Assembly (NCBI GenBank): GCA_027596035.1 | Contig: JADGJA010000645.1 | Location: forward strand, 1-13,279 | Length of the DNA: 13,279 nt | Direction: 5' to 3' | From: Thoreauomyces humboldtii | Taxonomy: Eukaryota; Chytridiomycota; Chytridiomycetes; Spizellomycetales; Powellomycetaceae | Notes under the pieces: model-generated | What the model was told of the DNA's origin: nothing | The model's database searches: none | The model's input: the letters and a program-made list of their open reading frames with translations, nothing else | Program-made: the position numbers and the translations under genes | Shown here: positions 6,622 through 13,279 of the stretch, piece after piece | Layout of the letters: each line of letters begins with the position of its first letter | Numbering within the stretch: the stretch's first letter is position 1

Positions 6622-8025
6622 ATGTCCTAGAAAGTTCTCACGCCTATCGAGCGAAAGGAAGTCGACAGCGTCTACGCGACACACAAAACAGGTAGAGATG
6701 CCTTATGGGCGGCCGTCAAAGCAAAGTATCTGAGTTCCCACATTTCCCAACGTAGCATCCTGAACGATTTTCTTGTTTACAGCCCTGAGCATCAAACACA
6801 GCAAAAACCCCTGAAACCGGCAAGCATCGCTCCTTTGCAAATCACAAGTCCCAGATACTGGCAATGTGACTTGATCAGCATGCGATCGTATCCTGACGGG
6901 GGCTATACATGTTTCTTCCACATGATAGACGGATTTACCAAGCTGTCCTCAGGACGTCCGCTTCGAACAGAAACAGAGCAAGAGACCACTGCTGCGCTCA
7001 AGTCTTGCATCGAGGAAGTCAAGGGAAAGGGTGCCAAGATCAGCGTCATGCAGTTGGACCTTGGGTCGCATTTTCAAAGCGTCTTCCGTGCCATGCTTAC
7101 GTCCTTTGGTATCAAGCAGGTTTACTCTCAAGCGGCGAGACCTCAGTCAAATGCTTTTGTAGAGCGCCGAGGCGGCCAGATCAAGCAACAGCTGTATCAA
7201 TTCATGGAGGCGCACGGCAACAAGAAGTTGGTTGCATATTTCCAGATCGTCATTGGAAACGTCAACAGCACGATATCTCTGGCTACAGGGTTTGCGCCGA
7301 ATGCTCTTGAGAAGGCGACTCCAGAACAGCAGGCTCAGGCGGCAGCCAAGATCAAAGGGACGGTTCAACAACGTTTCAAATCTGTGGTCATTTCAGCTCC
7401 CCTGAATATTGGACAGCAAGTGCGTTTTAAGCGAATCCTTCAAACTTCCATCAAGAAGCCAGGACTGCTTGGATACTGGTCAAAGCCTATCTATACCGTC
7501 ACTGAGAGGCTCAACAGCACATACACCAACATCCTGCCAAGCTACAGGATCGCGGATGCAGCAGGCAGAGTGCAATACGGCCGCTATCCTGCGACCAGTC
7601 TTTTGAACGTCCCGCCCATCCTGTCGAAAGATGTTGTTTCTTTGTCTTCCACGGAAGATCAGGGTTCAGGTCCTCAAGCGTCCACAGAAGAAATGGAATC
7701 ACATCTTGTTGAGGACGTGACACTTCCAGCAGATGCCGAACCGGTAACCCCTGACCCTGTTGGCAATGATCTTGTACAGGATGACACGGATTCTGTTATG
7801 GCGCCGCCACGGAGGTCTCTGCGGCTGCGTCCCGGCCCACAGGAATATGAAGCAGACTTTATCTTCGCAAAAAGAGGTAAAGGCAGGACGCTGCAGTATC
7901 TGGTAAACTGGGTGGGTTACGGACCTGAGGCTGCGAATTGGCAAAGCGTCAAAGATTTGGCAAACGCAAAGGATCTCATCTCTGAGTTTCTAGCGAACGA
8001 GACCAGCAGCGGCGCTCGGGTCTGA
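6622..8025 (+). CDS. Polinton-type RVE integrase with C-terminal chromodomain (amber at codon 3)
   Basis: The frame starts ATG-TCC and then has TAG at 6628-6630. After that it is open for 464 codons to TGA (8023-8025) with no further ATG before the catalytic domain. Counting from ATG 6622, residues about 10-60 form a helical N-terminal domain without a clear CxxC pair. The RNase H-like core follows with WQCD (Asp83), MQLDLGSHF (Asp146) and FVERRG (Glu181), a complete D,D-34-E triad. An SH3-like segment with GQQVRFKRI lies near 270-280. After a Pro/Ser/Asp-rich linker comes a chromodomain (about 408-457) with YLVNWVGYGPE. It inserts DNA into the genome; the chromodomain may steer it to marked histones. 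Ty3 chromoviruses have a similar fusion, but the N-terminal style, SH3 part and neighbouring capsid/ATPase genes favour a Polinton-like origin. The early amber probably disables this copy unless a non-ATG start is used. Confidence 0.75.
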
Positions 8026-8188
8026 GATGTCTCTCCCATGTCACCTTCTTCAATATGAGGCAGTACGCTTCCCGTTTGTCAGTGATTTGATATGACATGC
8101 CGGCTTTACCTTTTCTAGACAGGTCTCCATGACGGAAGTCACGCCAAAGCCACGTGGCCACTTTGAGTTTGAAGATCTCGGCTTCCAT
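7976..8188 (-). CDS. Possible 70-residue small protein
   Basis: An ATG at 8186-8188 opens 70 codons to a stop at 7976-7978. The first 50 residues (Lys, Trp, Arg, Ile rich, with GDLSRKGKAGMSYQ near 21-34) look protein-like. The last 16 run antisense to the chromodomain end of the integrase. Its start overlaps the end of the 125-residue ORF by about 50 nt in another frame, so the two could also be one gene with a frameshift or splice. No family is recognised. Confidence 0.25.
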   Translation of the reverse strand: MEAEIFKLKVATWLWRDFRHGDLSRKGKAGMSYQITDKREAYCLILKKVTWERHLRPERRCWSRSLETQR

Positions 8189-8516
8189 TGGTGTAGGGTG
8201 TATGGTGTATGTTTTCTATAGAAAATGCAAGAAAACTTATAGAAAATCGAAGGACTGCGGCAGTTGGGCTGAAATTGGAGGCAAAGAACTTTCCAGTGTT
8301 GATGGAGCTTTGCGTATGCTGCATGTACTTTCTTTCGGCATGCTCTGCCATGTTTCTTGCAATGCAAAAGGCCTGCTGCAGGTTGGTTACGGTGTAGAGC
8401 ACCCCGTTTTTCCCAGCAGCTGCAAGAAGCTCATCGTCGAACTCCTTCATGACGGACTTGAATTTGTCATTGTAGACATCTGGCTGCGTGGTGATTCCCT
8501 TGTTGCTTTTGGACAT
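8139..8516 (-). CDS. Hypothetical 125-residue protein of the element
   Basis: The ATG is at 8514-8516 and the stop is TGA at 8139-8141. Residues 1-75 look well folded and helical, with a basic N-terminus (MSKSNKG), a run FKSVMKEFDDELLAAAGKNG and an Ala/Glu/Arg-rich helix. From residue about 85 on the composition is less convincing. A 14-bp palindrome TTTTCTATAGAAAA (8212-8225) lies in the coding sequence there, so the true end may be earlier or the C-terminus may have been altered. It lies between the convergent integrase gene and the repeat cluster next to the helicase remnant. No function can be given. Confidence 0.4.
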   Translation of the reverse strand: MSKSNKGITTQPDVYNDKFKSVMKEFDDELLAAAGKNGVLYTVTNLQQAFCIARNMAEHAERKYMQHTQSSINTGKFFASNFSPTAAVLRFSISFLAFSIENIHHTPYTNGSRDLQTQSGHVALA

Positions 8517-8601
8517 GATTGTGGTAGAGCTTTGTCTCTCTTGGTATGCATATCACAACAAAAGAAAATCGAGTGCGTTGTGTTCTCAAGCCACTGGACC
8601 A

Positions 8602-8918
8602 TGTGTCAACTAAAGTTGACACACATTTTTCGCCCGCTCATTTCCTATTGGAAAACAGACAAGCACCTATCCAAAACGCGTGAAAACCCCTGTGTCAATG
8701 TGTCAACTTTTTTCCCAACTTTGGCCCATTCTGGAAAAAGCTGAAGCAACCTCGATGCTTCAATCTTTTCTCTACTACTACTCAAACTGTAAAAAAAGTC
8801 GACACATTGACACAAACAGTCATTTACATATGAATTCTTATTGAAAAAGGTATGAGCAGGCCAAAAAACGTGGGTCAACTTTTCTGTCAACTTTCTGAGC
8901 CACGTCAAAGTTGACACA
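8602..8918. repeat. Cluster of TGTGTCAACTTT boxes in both orientations
   Basis: The 12-mer TGTGTCAACTTT occurs perfectly at 8612-8623 (minus), 8699-8710 (plus) and 8907-8918 (minus). Copies with one or two changes lie at 8602-8613 (plus), 8795-8806 (minus), 8871-8882 (plus) and 8883-8894 (plus). Half boxes TGTGTCAA sit at 8691-8698 and 8807-8814. The first two boxes form a tight inverted repeat (8602-8623). The pairs at 8691-8713 and 8792-8814 form mirrored 23-nt arms with one mismatch. Dense repeats in mixed orientation next to a helicase gene resemble origin iterons or sites for a DNA-binding protein; this role is inference. Confidence 0.85.
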
Positions 8919-9451
8919 TCCCAGAATCCTCGTCATTGCGCTTTCTCTTGATGCCAAGGTAGCATTGAACTGGGTTGATGCCCGATGTTGGCAAACGCCT
9001 ACGATCTTTCTTGAGCACGGCTTCCATCTCGCGGTAGAAGGTGTTGCGTCCGCTAGCTGAGACTGAATGGTCTTTTGCCACGGCGTCTGTGTCGTCGCCT
9101 GTCGTCTCATAGTTAGCGTCCAGCCAGTCTTTCTCTGAGACGCTTGCCAGAAGGTTTTCCGTGTGAAGGCTAACACCGCGGGCGGGTACACAAACTTCTT
9201 GGACTCGGAGAAGTTCTCAGCGTAGAGATGGATGAGGAGCAGCATGAACTCGTCTTGAAATCTCGAAACGCTGTGCTGACAAAGTGCCTCTTGAGGGTGA
9301 TGTCTCTGAGTTGAATGTTTACGGCAGGATCGACATCGACTTCATCTCCAAAGGTAACAACGTATTCGATCATCTTCAGGCGCTTGGCAATGCCCGACTC
9401 CATCTGCTCGAACACGGGATCATCGTTTGTCTGCAAGCAGAGGAGTCCAGT
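8905..9451 (-). pseudogene. C-terminal remnant of an SF3/D5-like helicase
   Basis: On the minus strand the frame after about 9451 begins with hydrophobic residues and LQTNDDP (the Asn codon at 9425-9427), matching motif C of superfamily 3 helicases. It continues with GIAKRLKMIEYVVTF, the usual arginine-finger region. The sequence then jumps frame near 9250 (into a segment starting MLLLIHLYAEN) and again near 9155 (into LLASVSEKDWLD). It ends with a basic IKRKRN segment and TGA at 8905-8907. The three pieces together read as the C-terminal part of a D5-type replicative helicase of polinton-like viruses. The ATP-binding motifs A and B and the primase part are absent. The break falls exactly at the TGTCAACC repeats. 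Two frameshifts and the missing ATPase core show it is dead. Confidence 0.6.
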
Positions 9452-9452
9452 G

Positions 9453-9531
9453 AAGATGGATGAGTGGTGTCAACCATCCAAGATGGATGAGTGGTGTCAA
9501 CCGATATGCAGCAGTTGTGTCAACCATCCAA
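9453..9531. repeat. Direct repeats with a TGTCAACC core
   Basis: A 27-bp unit starting AAGATGGATGAGTGG and ending in TGTCAACCATCC (9453-9479) is followed at once by a 23-bp copy (9480-9502). A third TGTCAACCATCCAA copy lies at 9518-9531. They share the TGTCAAC core of the 8602-8918 cluster and lie exactly between the helicase remnant and the reverse-transcriptase remnant. Confidence 0.85.
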
Positions 9532-9549
9532 ATGTCCAATATACGGGTA

Positions 9550-10100
9550 GGGTAGAGACAACGTAAACGTAAGAGTTCAGGGGCCAGGGCATCCATGTGA
9601 TCCAAGCGGCAGGGTGGGAGGTCTGCAGGATAGATCGAATCATTGAGAGAATACCGGCGAGGGAACAAGCCGTCATAAACAACGCGGTACTTATCTCCTT
9701 TTGGGACGACGGCAACGGGGAATTGGAGAAGTAAGGAAGTTTGTTGTAAAGCTCCGATGGAAGTATGGACCGCCTGCCCAGAAGGATCTCAGCCTCATTG
9801 TCCTAGTGGATGGCGGTGGCATGCGCCGGGAGTCGCGCGGAAGGATGATTGTCAAATCGCCAAAATGGCTGGGAGTCACCATGGTTTGCCTGGATAGGAA
9901 AACCAAGGGAAAAGCCAGCAAGGATAGCTTCACAGAGGGGCCTGTTAGGGTGAGCCGTCAGGAGCTCGCGTAAGCCCACCACGTTGACAGGGGTAGGAAC
10001 TTTGTAAAGCTGTGCACGCAAAAGGTGCTGTGCGCATTTGACTTCGATGTCGCGGAGAGGAAGCAAGAAAGCGTGAGCGGACGTCTCCTGCATATTCGCG
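9550..10100 (-). pseudogene. Reverse-transcriptase fragment of a retroelement
   Basis: Read on the minus strand from about 10100, the sequence contains TPVNVVGLRELLTAHPNR and then LAGFSLGFPI. After an in-frame TAG (9803-9805) come EAEILLGRRSILP and FSNSP. A frameshift near 9715 leads to VAVVPKGDKYRVVYDG and SLNDSIYP. This order (linker with a GF..GF-like motif, GR..P, SP, VVPK, R.V.D, N) is that of the first part of reverse transcriptases in many DIRS-like and gypsy-like retroelements. The catalytic YxDD part is absent, as the fragment ends near 9550 at the TGTCAACC repeats. At least one stop and one frameshift show it is decayed. The exact retroelement class cannot be fixed. Confidence 0.55.
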
Positions 10101-10433
10101 AGAGGAGCACTACATAGTAAGTACGAGCAGATTACAGAAGGCAAAAACAAGACCCTTGGTGAAGGGACCCTTGTGACTCATCACTGAGAGCAGCGGAGTT
10201 AAATGCCGCACAGTTGTGCCGCAGTTGTTGCACCTTGGATCTGTCGAAAAGTAAGCTTTTACCGACGCGCTGTGTACTGCAGACGCGCACAAATTGTGCA
10301 GGCTGCGCACGCCGGATGGCGTGGTCGCCAGTTTCCGGTAGACTGATGATGAAAGGAGGGTACGGTACCGGTAAGTGCAGTTCGTTACGTGTACTGTACT
10401 TTCAAGGCATCTCTCTGCGAAGTCGAAACGGAA
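10101..10433. other. Intergenic stretch upstream of the seven-exon gene
   Basis: No convincing gene is seen. A long minus-strand frame here has poor composition. The stretch must hold the promoter of the plus-strand gene starting at 10434, but no TATA box is obvious. A GGTACGGTACCGGTAAGTG run lies at about 10359-10377 and could hold an upstream splice donor. Confidence 0.35.
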
Positions 10434-12514
10434 ATGTCTCTCCAAACCATCCTCAAGAACTACTTCATCGATCACACCGGGCCGCTTGATGTCTCGGCAT
10501 GGCTAGAGGCAGCTGGCCAGGAATATGGATTTGCGAGACTATCCGACGAAGACGAGCTTGAAAGATTGTGTGGATCGGTTATCGGATCCTTGGCAAATGT
10601 AGATAAGAAAGGGCGCTCGAAATTCATGAAGGTGAGTGCAGGGCTATTCAAGCGCATATTTAACTCCGCAAACTCACGCTCGTTGTCTCAGACACTTACC
10701 AAGAACTTCACCGCTGCACGACAAGTGATCGAACGACAGAAGGCCGTTGCTTCCGCGGCTTTCCAGGCCCTCGATGTCGGCCTTCAAAATAGGAGCATTG
10801 CGACGGAGACGCTCTTAGGTCCTGGTCGGAAGCGAAAAACCCCTCAAGCCGACGACCTCCGAACCCCACCCAAACGACGTCAACCAGGACCAGGGAGAGT
10901 GTCAGAGGACTTCCTCAGCGGCCAGTCCTGCAGTATGCCGGACGGAGTGCCCAATGAGAGTCAACCAGGCCAGTCAGGCGATATGCCGGACGGCGAGCCG
11001 GTTCTGACACCCTGTCGGACCCATCTCCAGCGTACCTTCGCCTCGATTAAGAATGTGCTCGCGTCGCCCGCTGATGTGAGTTTACAGTTGAATGAGATGT
11101 TCGCAGTCTGGAAACTAATCTGTGAAGCTACAGATGTACCATGAGCAGGTCAATGTCTCGCAATGTTTCAGGAAGTTCCAACACAAAGCTTACGTTAACG
11201 CAATGGCTGGGGATGGAAAGCTCGTCCCTACGGCCGAGAACAAGCATGAGATTCTGTAATGATCTTACCAAAGGTCTTGCCTTTCTGGAAGATGTCTTCT
11301 AAGTCAACTATTATGCAGGGCTCTCCACCACGTTCTTCTCATCTCGCCGGACGACCTTCCCCCTTTCATTTCCCAGGCATCCAGAAAACCGCGCAAGGTA
11401 GATGTCAGGAAGAGTTGGTGGGCTCGCTTGTGCACCACGCGCGACGCCGCGAACGAGACCACCACGATGCGAGGGACGTTGGCGGTACCAGACTCCTTGA
11501 TGCGAGCGGCCGCCCAGAACGTCTCGGCCGTTGACAAGGCTTTCCACATGGAAATGCAGAAGCTCGATGCGGAGGACAAACTCTTTGAAGTAAAGATGCG
11601 ATGGACAATCGTGTGTCGTGCTTTGTGCGTTATCTCGTGTTTTTCGCGGTTGTGTTGTCAAACGAGACGTGTTCTGACATTGCGTTTCTTCAGTGCCCTT
11701 GGTATACTCCAGCAGAAACGTCGAGCTTCTCACCAGGAAAACGAGGACACGTCCGTCCATGTATGGCTCCACGCACCCTTGCAGGAGATCTTCATGAGCT
11801 CCGACACGGTCATCATGTGGGCAAATGGCCAGAGCGTGAGCAGCAAATCCCACCGAGAATCGTGGGCAGCGGGCGGGAAAAAGCCCGATTTCTCTGTCGT
11901 AAGGGGGGAGCACGAGCTCATCTTTGGAGAGTTCAAGCCCCAAACTTCATCTACTGGCAGTCAGGCCGCGGTTTCCGATTTCGTTAAGCTGGCGGTCTTT
12001 CTCCAAGGAAGTCTGAATGCTAACGTCAAGGGCAAGCATCCATATGGCATTCAGATGACAAGTGAGCGTTTCCTTCGTTGACACAATATGGTGCAATAAC
12101 TGACCATCTGCTGGGCAACAGAAAACCGTTTGGAGGTGTACGTCATGACCCTCAAGCATTCGGGTCTGTATGTGCTCGAACAAGTAGCCTCGGTAGCATT
12201 GCCCCGGAAAGTTGAAGATTTCGCCAATCTACCGGCGCTCTTTGAGACTTTGTGGAGCATTCGGGTATGCCTGAAGGCGGATGTTGTTATAACATATTGT
12301 CCCTGACACGCTTCGTATTCAGCCGAGAATCAACGGGGACTCCTCCGCAGAATCGGAACCGGAGATCACGGTCCTCGAGGCCATGGAGTCCGACAGTGAA
12401 TCCTGCGCTGAGAGTGAGGAATCCAATGATTCCATCTTGCCCAAAAATTACAAGCGTGAAGGCGTGCCAACGCCGGTGAGGCGAGGAAGCGTATCCCGAC
12501 GACCTTCCGCTTGA
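10434..12514 (+). CDS. Seven-exon PD-(D/E)XK-motif protein of a fungal type (566 residues)
   Basis: My model has exons 10434-10631, 10692-11075, 11134-11255, 11319-11612, 11694-12061, 12122-12264 and 12323-12514. All six junctions keep frame and the introns are 58-81 nt; introns 3 and 4 have the weakest donors (GTAATG, GTGTCG). The first 66 residues are helical with acidic stretches. Residues about 110-135 carry a bipartite basic signal (GRKRKT ... PPKRR), suggesting a nuclear protein. A 16-residue unit with MPDG is repeated near 165-190. The C-terminal domain has KKPDFS (Asp398) and LIFGEFKP (Glu412, Lys414), a PD-(D/E)XK pattern, followed by FVKLAVFLQ and, across intron 5, RLEVYVMTLKHSGLYVLE. 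The tail is acidic and Ser-rich. This arrangement recurs in large uncharacterised protein families of fungi. Nuclease activity is inferred from the motif only. It is probably a host gene. Confidence 0.55.
10920..10999 (+). repeat. Imperfect 48-nt-spaced duplication inside exon 2
   Basis: Two 32-nt units (10920-10951 and 10968-10999) share GGCCAGTC and TATGCCGGACGG and encode GQS..MPDG twice. The 48-nt period keeps the reading frame. It lies in the disordered linker of the PD-(D/E)XK-motif protein. Confidence 0.6.
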
Positions 12515-13037
12515 AGTCCCTTGCTTGCTTGATGCCCATCTTGAACCGCACGCGTAGATCCAAGATTGGGAGCTATAGGCAGACAGTCCGCATGCGTTGA
12601 TGAGACGAGCTCCGTGCGAGGATTGTGCGGGGTGCTTCAAGGACATGATTTTTCGATTTGCAGCCTGCCGAGCTCTCCAAACCGAACGTTCCTACCGTTT
12701 TCAACAGAGGTAGACCCTTGAGCTCTGGAGTGGTGGTAAGAAAGTCTCATCAGCTCGGTGGTCGAGTGTGGGTAAGAGCATCCACAATGGGCCGACCTTG
12801 AAGGCAAGTGTGAAAAATTGGAGTCCGTGCGCACCTTGGCTTTGAGCTAGATAACAAGAAGAGAGGAGAGTGGAGCGAAAGCGATATGATTTCTGTGTGC
12901 TCGGTCGAGGAGCTGAGCTGTCCGACAGTGTTGCAGCGTCGCGTCAGAGCACTCCTCTACCATCGGAAGTCATATCACTTAGCTGTCCTCGTAAGCCCAA
13001 GTTGTTCAGAGGGGTCGTTCGCTCAGAACATCAGGGC
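12515..13037. other. About 520 bp without a recognised gene
   Basis: Only short overlapping frames of poor composition are present on either strand. No RNA gene, long repeat or clear promoter is seen. It probably holds the 3' end of the seven-exon gene and the flank of the possible gene at the right edge. Confidence 0.4.
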
Positions 13038-13265
13038 TCATAACCTATTGAGACGGTAGTTCTCAACTTGGTGTCTGTAGTAGTTGAACGGTAGACGCAG
13101 TCTTCGTAAGTCTGGAATGCTTTTTTTTTGGAACGAGACGAGAGGAAAAGGGTCAGCGTGCCACTTGATGAGCTTGCTTGGTTTGTTCAACTGCGATACG
13201 GCCTCTGCGGGCTGAACATCTGGCGCGAGCTGCCCTGCTGGTGAGAACTGCACTAATGCTTTCAT
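13038..13265 (-). CDS. Possible start of a hypothetical gene at the right edge
   Basis: The ATG at 13263-13265 has A at -3 (CACCAAATG) and opens 75 codons to a stop at 13038-13040. The product is basic, with KKS encoded by a run of nine T on the plus strand (13122-13130), and ends in Arg/Leu/Asn/Tyr-rich residues. No family is recognised. The short length and the lack of a clear splice donor leave it open whether this is a full gene, a first exon or chance. A 21-nt match to the gene at 1293-2378 overlaps its end. Confidence 0.25.
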   Translation of the reverse strand: MKALVQFSPAGQLAPDVQPAEAVSQLNKPSKLIKWHADPFPLVSFQKKSIPDLRRLRLPFNYYRHQVENYRLNRL

Positions 13266-13279
13266 TTGGTGATGTTTGG

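Noticed and set aside
6835..8025. Ty3/gypsy chromovirus integrase as the source of the chromodomain protein
   Set aside because: No gag, protease, RT or LTR sequence adjoins it. The next genes are a packaging ATPase and capsid proteins, and the WQCDLISM and SH3-like segments look Polinton-like.
10110..10475. 121-codon minus-strand frame
   Set aside because: It overlaps the first exon of the plus-strand gene, has low-quality composition and no motif.
12287..12646. 119-codon minus-strand frame
   Set aside because: It runs antisense to the last exon of the seven-exon gene, whose frame and splice sites are better supported.
1..13279. tRNA, rRNA genes or CRISPR arrays
   Set aside because: No cloverleaf-type or rRNA-like sequence was recognised. 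The TGTCAAC repeats are irregularly spaced and in both orientations, unlike CRISPR repeats.

Overview
The window looks like nuclear DNA of a eukaryotic microbe, most likely a fungus. One gene (10434-12514) is best modelled with six short introns of 58-81 nt. Most have GTGAGT/GTATGC-type donors, CTGAC/CTAAC-like branch sites and CAG acceptors. The protein it gives resembles large fungal families with a PD-(D/E)XK motif. Other genes have a TATA box with a pyrimidine tract, or a CAA-rich leader, as fungal promoters do. The species cannot be named from the sequence.

Layout. Positions 1-310 hold GGTTACG/GGTAACG-type repeats and a perfect 48-bp palindrome. Positions 255-2378 (minus strand) hold a long unrecognised reading frame rich in Ser, Thr, Pro and Ala, split by a single in-frame TGA. 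A 105-residue unrecognised gene follows at 2882-3199 (minus). From about 3.9 to 9.45 kb lies a decaying DNA-virus-like element of the polinton-like virus / Polinton / adintovirus group. It holds the N-terminal half of a major capsid protein, a charged coiled-coil protein and a penton-type minor capsid protein (all minus). It also holds a packaging ATPase and a chromodomain integrase (both plus), one or two small unrecognised ORFs, and a frameshifted C-terminal remnant of an SF3/D5-like helicase (minus). No protein-primed DNA polymerase or adenain-like protease is visible.

Between the integrase and the helicase, and again at the broken 5' end of the helicase, sit clusters of a TGTCAAC-core repeat: seven full-length copies of a TGTGTCAACTTT box in about 320 bp, then three TGTCAACC copies near 9.5 kb. 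They could be replication-origin iterons or binding sites of the element. Directly beyond the second cluster is a decayed reverse-transcriptase fragment (about 9.55-10.1 kb, minus). The seven-exon PD-(D/E)XK-like gene follows on the plus strand, then about 0.5 kb with no recognisable gene, and the start of a possible minus-strand gene at the right edge.

How it fits together. The two capsid genes, ATPase and integrase form a virion-plus-integration module. Capsid genes diverge from the ATPase/integrase pair across a 47-bp promoter gap. The truncated capsid gene, the amber codon at position 3 of the integrase and the frameshifted helicase show that this copy is a relic, although penton, ATPase and most of the integrase remain readable, so the insertion may be fairly young.
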